Source: Pseudoalteromonas rhizosphaerae
Lineage (GTDB): Bacteria > Pseudomonadota > Gammaproteobacteria > Enterobacterales > Alteromonadaceae
Assembly: GCF_902498845.1 (NCBI RefSeq)
Contig: NZ_CABVLM010000011.1
Coordinates: 124,001-188,000, forward strand
DNA length: 64,000 bases
Reading direction: 5' to 3'
In this document: one piece after another, positions 57,303-64,000 of the stretch
How the letters are laid out: each line of letters begins with the position of its first letter
Numbering within the stretch: the stretch's first letter is position 1
Program-made: the position numbers and the translations under genes
The notes under the pieces: generated by a model
The model's database searches: none
What the model saw: the letters and a program-made list of their open reading frames with translations, nothing else
What the model was told of the DNA's origin: nothing

Positions 57303-57707
57303 TTAACTGCTCATTTTTTCAATGAAATACATCACCCACATTGCGAGTACTGCGATGAAGTTAATTGTAAAAACACTTCCTCGCAGCCTGATGTTTGAAG
57401 TGAATATTTGAACGCCACTGTGCAACACTCGCCCAGCGATAAAGACCCAAGCCAGCAAATAATAAGCTGAACTAATTGTTGAATCAGTAGAAATTAAAAG
57501 CACACAAACCAGATGAAAAAATACCGGCCACTCGAATTGGTTGCTCAAATTAGCGCTGAGTTTTGGCTGTATAGATTGAAATGGATTAGAGCCATCCGCT
57601 CTTTTACCAAGCCCCCATACACTTGGGGCTCTGGCAATAGTGAGCAAACCATATAGCACAACACACAAAATCACGTGTGCGAACATGGGCAAAAATATAG
57701 TATTCAT
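57303..57707 (-). CDS. MAPEG-family membrane protein (second copy type)
   Basis: A 134-residue protein with four membrane helices and the MAPEG pattern ANLSNQFEWPVFFHLVCVLL and AWVFIAGRVLHSGVQI. It differs clearly from the MAPEG protein at 45882 and belongs to another branch of the family. Substrate unknown. It converges on the Nramp-like gene with 25 bases between the stops. Confidence 0.8.
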   Translation of the reverse strand: MNTIFLPMFAHVILCVVLYGLLTIARAPSVWGLGKRADGSNPFQSIQPKLSANLSNQFEWPVFFHLVCVLLISTDSTISSAYYLLAWVFIAGRVLHSGVQIFTSNIRLRGSVFTINFIAVLAMWVMYFIEKMSS

Positions 57708-57822
57708 TTCACACTGAGTCCTTTAAAGTAATCTAACCTTCGCTAAAACAAGCTTCTTCAACATAGAATAAAAACAGTCAATTGTACGCTATTGTCAATT
57801 ACTAGGCTTAAGAGAGTAGCTG

Positions 57823-58686
57823 TTATACGGCAACTATTACTGAGCCTATACTATTGGCAAAACCACCCACCTTTACGCTGTTTATTATTGAATTGTTAGA
57901 CTCAACTGATGCTGTAATTATTGAATGGCAATTCATAGCCCTACCTTGTTCAAAAACATATTCACTTCCTAACTCAGTAAGGTGCTCGGTAAGGTAACAT
58001 GCTAAAGCCCCACAAGAGCTTCCTGTTGCTGACTCTTCAGAAATACCAAACAAAGGAGCAAAGTTACGGCAGCTGGCTGTATGTTTACTTTGCACTTCAC
58101 AAAGCTCAAAAACATGAAAGCCAACAAGGTTATGCTGTTTGCAAAAATCAGCGATACGTTCATCGTTTGGCTCTATTGCATCTAAATAGCCATGAGGAAC
58201 AGCAATAATGACATCGGCTAGTCCTGTTGAAATAGCTTCAATAGGTAAGTTTGTGCTTTCAAGTATATTACTTTCAATACCTATCACATGGGCAATTTCT
58301 TGATATGAAAAACCAGCTATTTTTTCAGGTAATTGCTGCACCATGACAACCTTACCATTTGGTTCAATACTCACTGATAACATGCCAGCCTTGGTGCGCT
58401 GAACATAAGTGCCCGCAGTAAGCATACCTTCTTGGAACATAGTAGAAAAAGTAGCTAACGTAGCATGGCCACAAAAATCAACTTCTGCTGTTGTAGTAAA
58501 AAAAGACACCTCAAAATCAGCTTCATTATCACTAGCAACAAAAGCCGTTTCTGAATACCCGACAACTTGAGCAATTTTTAATTTTTCAGCATCTGAGAGA
58601 TTGTCAGCATTAAACACAACACCAGCAGGGTTGCCACCTTTGCCATTTACTGTAAACGCGCTTACCAAAACAACTTCAATATCCAC
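57823..58686 (-). CDS. PhzF-family isomerase/epimerase-like protein
   Basis: A 287-residue protein with the two-lobed diaminopimelate-epimerase-like fold of PhzF. Family marks are GNPAGVV near the N-terminus, the catalytic glutamate in GYSETAFV, FCGHATLA and GISEESATGSSCGALACYL. No other phenazine genes are present, so a role in phenazine synthesis is unlikely; most such homologues have unknown substrates. It lies downstream of the beta-lactamase gene on the same strand, separated by 164 bases. Confidence 0.87.
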   Translation of the reverse strand: MDIEVVLVSAFTVNGKGGNPAGVVFNADNLSDAEKLKIAQVVGYSETAFVASDNEADFEVSFFTTTAEVDFCGHATLATFSTMFQEGMLTAGTYVQRTKAGMLSVSIEPNGKVVMVQQLPEKIAGFSYQEIAHVIGIESNILESTNLPIEAISTGLADVIIAVPHGYLDAIEPNDERIADFCKQHNLVGFHVFELCEVQSKHTASCRNFAPLFGISEESATGSSCGALACYLTEHLTELGSEYVFEQGRAMNCHSIITASVESNNSIINSVKVGGFANSIGSVIVAV

Positions 58687-58850
58687 CTGTACCTACTCCC
58701 TCTATAACGAGCCTTAAAAGTGACTCGTTTTATTTATCTTTTAGTCCATCAACCATAGCCGAGTTGCTATTTTGATTCAATGGTTTAGCTGTTCTGGCAG
58801 GAGCATCAGACCTTACTCTTTATCCATGAAAGACCTCAACGTTAGCTTTA

Positions 58851-59717
58851 TCAACGAGACTGCGATGTATAAACTTTAAAAATGGAGTTCCCTAGTTTAG
58901 CGATCACCTCATTGCGTTCTTTCATTGAGACCTCAGTTTGCGCTATGTAGATGCTAATTATGATCGGTGATTGATGTTCACTCCATACTACAGCTGTAAT
59001 GCTTCGAGCACCAAAGCCACCAGCCCCGGAACGATCGGCTATGTTCCAACCTTCAGGCAACACTGAGCGCAACAAGTTACCCGTTACTTGGTTATTGACC
59101 ATCCATGCTTTTAACTTTTCTTGGCTCATTGGAGAAAGTGTTGAGCCGAATAATAGCTCATTTAAAATGTTTGCTATTGATTTAGGAGTCGTTGTATCCC
59201 TTAAGTCTCCTGGTATTCCTTCATTTAACTCGGGCTCAAAACGGTCTAAGCGAGTTTTTTCATCCCCTGTGTGCCTTACAAAATCAGTTATGCTTTCTGT
59301 GCCCCCTACTGCATTTATGATGATGTTTGCCGCGGTATTATCACTTGTTTTCATGGTTGCAGAGCACACATCATCGAGGGTTATTGCTTGTCCTACATAC
59401 TTTTCTATAACCGGAGAATACGTCACAAGATCTGTCTTTTTAATTTTGACTGTACTATTAAGATTAATATCCCCTTGCTCAGAGTCATACAATAACTTTG
59501 CACAAGCAATTGTTTTAAAAGTACTTGTCAAAGGGAAGCGTTCATCACCTTTGTAATCCCAGTATTCTCCATTTTTAGTATCAAGAACCGTTACCCCTAT
59601 CCGGCCCGAAAGCGTCACTTCTATTAACCTAGCTTCTTGCTCCACTTGTTGAAATTTTGGGCTATGTGAAAATGCCACAAATGGTATTAAAAGCAAAATA
59701 ACCAATAAAGAATTCAT
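58851..59717 (-). CDS. blaCARB: Class A beta-lactamase, CARB (carbenicillinase) type
   Basis: A periplasmic serine beta-lactamase of 288 residues. Signature residues: S65-TFK68 (Ambler 70-73), S125-DN127 (130-132), E161-xxx-N165 (166-170) and R229-SG231 in place of KTG (234-236); the RSG triad is the mark of carbenicillinases such as CARB-2/PSE-1. The C-terminal 70 residues ([29 protein letters not shown]) are nearly the same as in PSE-1, while the signal peptide and surface regions differ. All catalytic residues are intact, so penicillin hydrolysis is expected. I see no attC site or integrase, so it appears chromosomal. A GGGG ribosome site precedes ATG 59717. Confidence 0.93.
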   Translation of the reverse strand: MNSLLVILLLIPFVAFSHSPKFQQVEQEARLIEVTLSGRIGVTVLDTKNGEYWDYKGDERFPLTSTFKTIACAKLLYDSEQGDINLNSTVKIKKTDLVTYSPVIEKYVGQAITLDDVCSATMKTSDNTAANIIINAVGGTESITDFVRHTGDEKTRLDRFEPELNEGIPGDLRDTTTPKSIANILNELLFGSTLSPMSQEKLKAWMVNNQVTGNLLRSVLPEGWNIADRSGAGGFGARSITAVVWSEHQSPIIISIYIAQTEVSMKERNEVIAKLGNSIFKVYTSQSR

Positions 59718-59786
59718 CTATTTAACCCCATGATTCTGATTAACCAGCATTTTATATAAAAGCATCTGTGACAACAAAAAAGCTAA

Positions 59787-59835
59787 AGCTTGACCTACAT
59801 GATAAATTTAACGGGGTCAGATCAAGCAGCTTAAA
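59787..59835. repeat. Possible REP-like inverted sequence between bla and recD
   Basis: AAGCTTGACC (from 59787) and GGTCA-GA-TCAAGC (59815-59827) are partly complementary and bracket an ACGGGGTCAGAT motif of the kind often seen near REP elements mobilised by RAYT transposases. It is a single copy in this window and no transposase is present. Confidence 0.25.
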
Positions 59836-59852
59836 ACTTAAAGCTTTCCCTT

Positions 59853-61826
59853 TCAAAGCTCCACCAACCTCTCATACAATCCTGATGCCCTGCTGACTGA
59901 TTTATTCATTGCCATTAACAACACTTTTTTATCAGCCACCAGCTCGAAAGTGTTTTTAGCGCGGGTAATGCCGGTGTAGACTAACTGGCGGTTGATGCCG
60001 GCAGTTGCTTGGTTTTGTGGTGGCAGTACCATAGCCGTATAGGCAAACTCGGAGCCTTGTGATTTATGAATAGTCATTACATAAACAGTGTCATGGGCTG
60101 GTAGTCTGGCTGGTGAAAATGCCCGTTGATTGCCCTGCTCGTCAATAAATATGGCTTTGAGCTGGGCACTGTCGTCGTGCATTAAAATCCCAATATCTCC
60201 ATTAAATAGTTTTAGCTGATAATCGTTTTGCGCAATCATAATCGGCATGCCCAAATAATGCCGCTGATTTGAGTTTACATTAATCAATCCTTGCTGGCTT
60301 AATTGCGTTTCAATGCGTTTATTTAAACTATGAACGCCGTAATCGCCTTCGCGTACTGCAGCTAACAACTGGTAACTGGCAAAAGCTTTATGTATGTCTT
60401 GTACGCTCGCGTGTTGTTTAATTAAATTAAGATACTGAGCGTATTTACTGGCGGCGCTTTGTACTAGTTTATCAATCGGTTTACTTACAATGTCATAGTC
60501 TAAAATAACGTCTTTAAATTGGCCGCTGCTCAGCTCTTGCTCTACATAATTGAGCTTGCCGCTGTTATTGGTATTAACCGCTAATGCTAATTGACCTATG
60601 CCGCTGTCGGCTGTGAAACGGTAACTGTGCTGTAAAAACGCGATACAGTCGGCCAGTTTGAATTGACTATTACCTGCGACTAATTTGCGCTGGTTATTAA
60701 AGCATAAGCTGTTTAGTTCAGCGCAACGCGCCTCTGAATAACTTGGCGTTTGACCAAGCACTAAACCTTGGCATAAATCGCTCATTACACTGCCGGTATC
60801 AACCGAGGCAAGCTGGTCTTTGTCACCGAGTAATATAAGTCGCGCATGCTCTGGTAAGGCCTCAATTAGTTTAGCCATCAGCGATAAATCAACCATCGAC
60901 GCTTCATCAATGATCAATACATCTAAATGCAATGGATTACTGCGGTTATGCCTAAACTTATTAGTAAACGGTTTTACCCCCAGTAACCGGTGAATCGTTT
61001 GCGCGCTTTCTGGGATCAGCGGCGTAATAGCAGCGCTTATTTTATCTTTTAACTGTTGTTTTGCCCCAAGGATTGATTCACTTAATCGCGCAGCGGCTTT
61101 GCCTGTCGGTGCCACCAACTTAATACTCAGTGGGGCATTTTGATAAAGCGATTGTAAAATTGCTAGTAGCTTAGTCACGGTCGTGGTTTTACCTGTACCT
61201 GGTCCACCGGTAATAACGCTAAAGCCTTTGGTTGCTGCCATCGCACAGGCGACCTTTTGCCAATCGAGCCCTTGCTCTGGTGCATCTTGTTCGGGGAAAT
61301 AGTCACAAAGTAACTGAGTTAACTTATCGCTATCAATATCGAGCTTACGCTCACTCATTAACAACAATCTTGATGCCAGTGTTTGCTCATAACCGCTTAG
61401 ACGTGCAAAATAAAGTCGTTGTTCAAGTAACTGTAACGGTTTAGTCTCCCCGACACTAGGATGGTTTTGCAAGCAATTAATTGCCTCTGCGGTGGTAAAT
61501 GTGTCGCTAAAAGGGCTGAGTGTGTCAGGAATTATGCCCGCTAGTTTGGTAAAATCACTTTGGCGTAAATTAAACGGATTACGCCAATCTATCTGCGCTA
61601 AATCTAAACAGCTGTGCTGACTTTGCTGCGATAAACAGAGTAATAAAACCAGTGAATAAACGTCGTTTGGTTGTTGAGTTTGCTCACTGCTACACAGTAA
61701 TTCTGCCAGTTTTATATCAACCATTCGTAGCCGGTTTTCGCTAAGTAGGTAATCAAATAATGGCACTATTTGTACGTCGTTCGTCGCTGCTGTTGCAATG
61801 GCTGTATTGGTATCTAACACGCTCAT
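59853..61826 (-). CDS. recD: Exodeoxyribonuclease V subunit alpha RecD
   Basis: RecD is the fast 5'-3' helicase of RecBCD, which processes DNA ends for recombination and destroys foreign linear DNA. The superfamily 1B motifs are present: Walker A GGPGTGKTTT at 207-216, motif II LIIDEASMVD, motif III ILLGDKDQLASVDTG and motif VI YTGITRAKN. Length 657 is near the usual 610-650. Its ATG overlaps the recB stop (ATGA), the conserved recB-recD arrangement; recC should lie beyond the window. Confidence 0.94.
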   Translation of the reverse strand: MSVLDTNTAIATAATNDVQIVPLFDYLLSENRLRMVDIKLAELLCSSEQTQQPNDVYSLVLLLCLSQQSQHSCLDLAQIDWRNPFNLRQSDFTKLAGIIPDTLSPFSDTFTTAEAINCLQNHPSVGETKPLQLLEQRLYFARLSGYEQTLASRLLLMSERKLDIDSDKLTQLLCDYFPEQDAPEQGLDWQKVACAMAATKGFSVITGGPGTGKTTTVTKLLAILQSLYQNAPLSIKLVAPTGKAAARLSESILGAKQQLKDKISAAITPLIPESAQTIHRLLGVKPFTNKFRHNRSNPLHLDVLIIDEASMVDLSLMAKLIEALPEHARLILLGDKDQLASVDTGSVMSDLCQGLVLGQTPSYSEARCAELNSLCFNNQRKLVAGNSQFKLADCIAFLQHSYRFTADSGIGQLALAVNTNNSGKLNYVEQELSSGQFKDVILDYDIVSKPIDKLVQSAASKYAQYLNLIKQHASVQDIHKAFASYQLLAAVREGDYGVHSLNKRIETQLSQQGLINVNSNQRHYLGMPIMIAQNDYQLKLFNGDIGILMHDDSAQLKAIFIDEQGNQRAFSPARLPAHDTVYVMTIHKSQGSEFAYTAMVLPPQNQATAGINRQLVYTGITRAKNTFELVADKKVLLMAMNKSVSRASGLYERLVEL

Positions 61827-64000
61827 AGCATTGCTCCTTGGCTATTTTCGGTTGCCTCATCTATGCTTTGGGCAACACTGCCTTGACTAAAAAGCCCATC
61901 TAAAATAATAACTTGCTCGGCGGTCAACTTTTTAAAGTACACACCTTTTCCATCTGCCATACCACGTAAAAAGGTGTAATATACGCCACCTAAATGCTGC
62001 TCAATGCTATAATTGTTGATCCGTTGTTTTAATAACCGATGCAATGCCACGGTGTAAATTAGATACTGTAAATGGTACTGGTGGCTACTCATAGCTTGCT
62101 CTAAATGCTCTTGCTCATAATCAGTTGGCTGGTTGCCTAAAAAGTTAGACTTATAATCCAAAATAAAATACTGCTCGTTATGACAAAATATTAAATCGAC
62201 AAACCCTTTTAATAAGCCTTTTACATCATAAAAATCGAGCCTACTTTGATTAAAACCAAAGTGCTTAATCAATGTTTCATTCAAGCCTTTTGCCGTTAAA
62301 CTGGTAATTGGCAGATTAAACTCCATTTCAACCAAACAATCCCGTGGCGTTAATTTACTTAAACTTAAACCGTTTTCATTCAATGCGCAGTTTAACGCGG
62401 CAAGCACCCATTGCTCAGTTGTTTCTTGCCATTGGTCACTAATGTGGTATTTGTTCAAGCTACGCTCAACTACCACGCTTAGGTTTTGCTCATGGTTTGT
62501 GGGGTGCTGCTCTGGGCTGGTGAAATCCAGTTGCTCAAAAATCTCGTGTAAACAACTACCCGGTTTTGCCCCCTTGGGAAAGCTATAAGGTGAGCGAATA
62601 TCGTCTTGTTGCGTGGCAAACTCATCTTTTTGATGATCTTCGTCGCTGCGCCCAGGTTCTAAATGCTCGCTATGACTTTTAAAACTCAGCGCACTAAAAC
62701 TGGTGGTGCGCCAATCACGTTCAATTTTAACTTTAACCTTATTAACACTCACACTGTGACTTTGTGTTTGGCTTGATTGCAGTGATAATGCACCCTGCTG
62801 AGATAACTCTTCGCTAGTAAACTGTTGATAGCTCATGGCTGGTTTGTCAGCACAAAACTCTTGTAAATGCGTGCGCCACACTAAACTACTGGTGATATCA
62901 AGTCCTGCAAATAATACATGCCCTAAGGAGCTACTTTGAATTGCCAACCGACTACTTTGTCCTTGGCCTAGGTTATACATACCAATTGCGCAGTAATGAA
63001 CGGCGCGAGTGAGTGCAACATACAATAACCGTAAATCTTCAGCTAGGCGTTCTTGCTCCGCTTTTTGTAACGCATCGTCATTTTTACTGAGATCGTAAAT
63101 CAGCTGGCCATCTTGATGATACAACGCATCTTTCGTTTCACGATACCCGCTGGCAAATGGCATAAATACCAGCGGATATTCAAGCCCTTTTGAAGCATGC
63201 ATAGTGACTATTTTTACCAAATTGGCATCACTCTCAAGGCGTACTTGCACGGTTTCACCATCTTGTTGACTTACTTGCTGCGCAAACCAACGTAATAACC
63301 GTAAAGTACCCTCTAGCTCGATTTGTTTTTGCTGTAGGATCTCGCCTAAATGACGAAAATCGGTCAGCCAACGTTCAACGTTGTAACCCAACCCTTGCCA
63401 TTTCGCGCTTAATTGATTGTGACTGAGTAAGTGCTCAAGCATTGCCATAGCACCTTGTTTGTACCAAATAGAGCTCAGGTAAACAAAAAAGTTAAGATGC
63501 TCTTGCCACTGTGCTTCATCATCAGCCAAGGCATAAATGTCATTATAACTTAAGCAAAATAGTGGCCCAGCTAACACGCCGCGCAACAGTGATTCGTTGT
63601 ATTGGCCATGTAAAGCCGATAAAAAATTAAGTAAATGATGGCTCAGCTCTTGGCTAAATACACTCTCACGGGATAAGTACACGCTCGCAATTTTGGCATC
63701 ACTGAGGGCTTTTTTCATAATTTGCGCTTCAACCCGATCACGCACCAAAATACAAATATCTGCCGCCGTGACTGGCTTATTCGCAATACACGCACGCCCT
63801 TGCTGTGCTTGCTCAAGTAAGGTCACTATTTTATTGGCAAAATAGCTAGCTAAATGTTGCTGGCCAATGCCTTTATTAGTTGGTTTATTTTTTTCATCTG
63901 CGGCGCTATCTGCAAACACACAAAACTCAAAGGCGGTGGCAGGTTGGCCATCAATTAAAAACGATTTATCGGCTTTTTTACCTTGTGCCGCCACGCGATT
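61823..64000 (-). CDS. recB: Exodeoxyribonuclease V subunit beta RecB, 3' part (cut by window edge)
   Basis: The frame is open from 64000, so only the C-terminal 725 residues of RecB (about 1200) are visible. Present are helicase motif V/VI regions (VTMHASKGLEYPLVF and LLYVALTRAVHYCAI) and the C-terminal RecB nuclease domain with its metal ligands in GFVDLIFCHNEQYFILDYKSN. Walker A lies outside. The nuclease residues are intact, so the enzyme should be active. Overlaps recD by four bases. Confidence 0.95.
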   Translation of the reverse strand, partial: NRVAAQGKKADKSFLIDGQPATAFEFCVFADSAADEKNKPTNKGIGQQHLASYFANKIVTLLEQAQQGRACIANKPVTAADICILVRDRVEAQIMKKALSDAKIASVYLSRESVFSQELSHHLLNFLSALHGQYNESLLRGVLAGPLFCLSYNDIYALADDEAQWQEHLNFFVYLSSIWYKQGAMAMLEHLLSHNQLSAKWQGLGYNVERWLTDFRHLGEILQQKQIELEGTLRLLRWFAQQVSQQDGETVQVRLESDANLVKIVTMHASKGLEYPLVFMPFASGYRETKDALYHQDGQLIYDLSKNDDALQKAEQERLAEDLRLLYVALTRAVHYCAIGMYNLGQGQSSRLAIQSSSLGHVLFAGLDITSSLVWRTHLQEFCADKPAMSYQQFTSEELSQQGALSLQSSQTQSHSVSVNKVKVKIERDWRTTSFSALSFKSHSEHLEPGRSDEDHQKDEFATQQDDIRSPYSFPKGAKPGSCLHEIFEQLDFTSPEQHPTNHEQNLSVVVERSLNKYHISDQWQETTEQWVLAALNCALNENGLSLSKLTPRDCLVEMEFNLPITSLTAKGLNETLIKHFGFNQSRLDFYDVKGLLKGFVDLIFCHNEQYFILDYKSNFLGNQPTDYEQEHLEQAMSSHQYHLQYLIYTVALHRLLKQRINNYSIEQHLGGVYYTFLRGMADGKGVYFKKLTAEQVIILDGLFSQGSVAQSIDEATENSQGAML

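Noticed and set aside
58687-58850. Possible attC site or integron cassette boundary after the beta-lactamase gene
   Set aside because: A CGTTAGC word occurs near 58837, but the paired core sites and inverted arms of an attC are absent, and no integrase is in the window.
58999-59556. Open frame of 185 codons opposite the beta-lactamase gene
   Set aside because: The sense strand codes for an intact CARB enzyme with all catalytic motifs; the antisense frame has no recognisable content.

Overview
The window looks like chromosome from an AT-rich marine gammaproteobacterium of the order Alteromonadales, most probably Pseudoalteromonas or a close relative. The reasons are the purB-hflD-mnmA block with the ribosomal oxygenase gene beside it as in enterobacteria, a FabY-type fatty acid initiation synthase, a BCCT osmolyte transporter, several large secreted or periplasmic peptidases, and families typical of Alteromonadales and Vibrionales (DUF3103, DUF4826, DUF2987). 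This is inference from gene content; there is no rRNA or tRNA gene in the window to settle it. Both ends cut genes: the 5' end of gdhA at base 1 (minus strand) and recB at base 64000 (minus strand).

Layout. 0-5.5 kb: gdhA start, a DUF1456 protein, a spermidine-synthase-like methyltransferase, a DUF924 protein and the lolC-lolD-lolE lipoprotein-release operon. 5.7-8.7 kb: the formaldehyde detoxification pair frmA-fghA with a divergent LysR regulator. 8.6-15 kb: lipoproteins, a BCCT transporter, the ABC-F factor YbiT, a SulP anion transporter and an Lrp/AsnC regulator. 15-21 kb: GloC-type glyoxalase II, an M14 peptidase, fabY and a divergent GlxA/AraC regulator. 21-24 kb: a periplasmic solute-binding protein, a decayed fragment of a second GlxA-like gene and a GAF-EAL phosphodiesterase. 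23.3-26.3 kb: a compact operon of a RimK-like ATP-grasp ligase, a GNAT/C39-peptidase fusion and an MgtC/SapB membrane protein, the strongest candidate here for an uncharacterised biochemical system. 26.5-32.4 kb: a Gre-like factor, DUF2987 and Bax-like proteins, an HD-domain dGTPase related to anti-phage dGTPases, an Mpo1-like protein and an ABC exporter. 32.7-37.6 kb: mnmA-hflD-purB, then roxA and an acetyltransferase. 37.7-47.8 kb: single genes (DUF4826, SDR plus second Mpo1-like protein, Crp/Fnr regulator, M20 and M61 peptidases, TRIC channel, MAPEG, DUF3103) and a decayed EamA permease. 47.9-52.8 kb: the yhiI-rbbA-yhhJ operon. 53-59.7 kb: a more accessory stretch with an EEP phosphatase whose start codon seems lost, avtA, an atypical Nramp transporter, a second MAPEG protein, a PhzF protein and a CARB-type class A beta-lactamase. 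59.8-64 kb: recD and the 3' part of recB.

Together these genes cover envelope biogenesis (Lol, Bax, peptidases), small-molecule detoxification (FrmA/FghA, GloC, MAPEG), translation and tRNA maintenance (MnmA, RoxA, YbiT, RbbA) and DNA metabolism (dGTPase, RecBD). Several intergenic hairpins act as probable Rho-independent terminators, and four of them share one stem core. No CRISPR array, complete insertion sequence, prophage, tRNA or rRNA gene was recognised.
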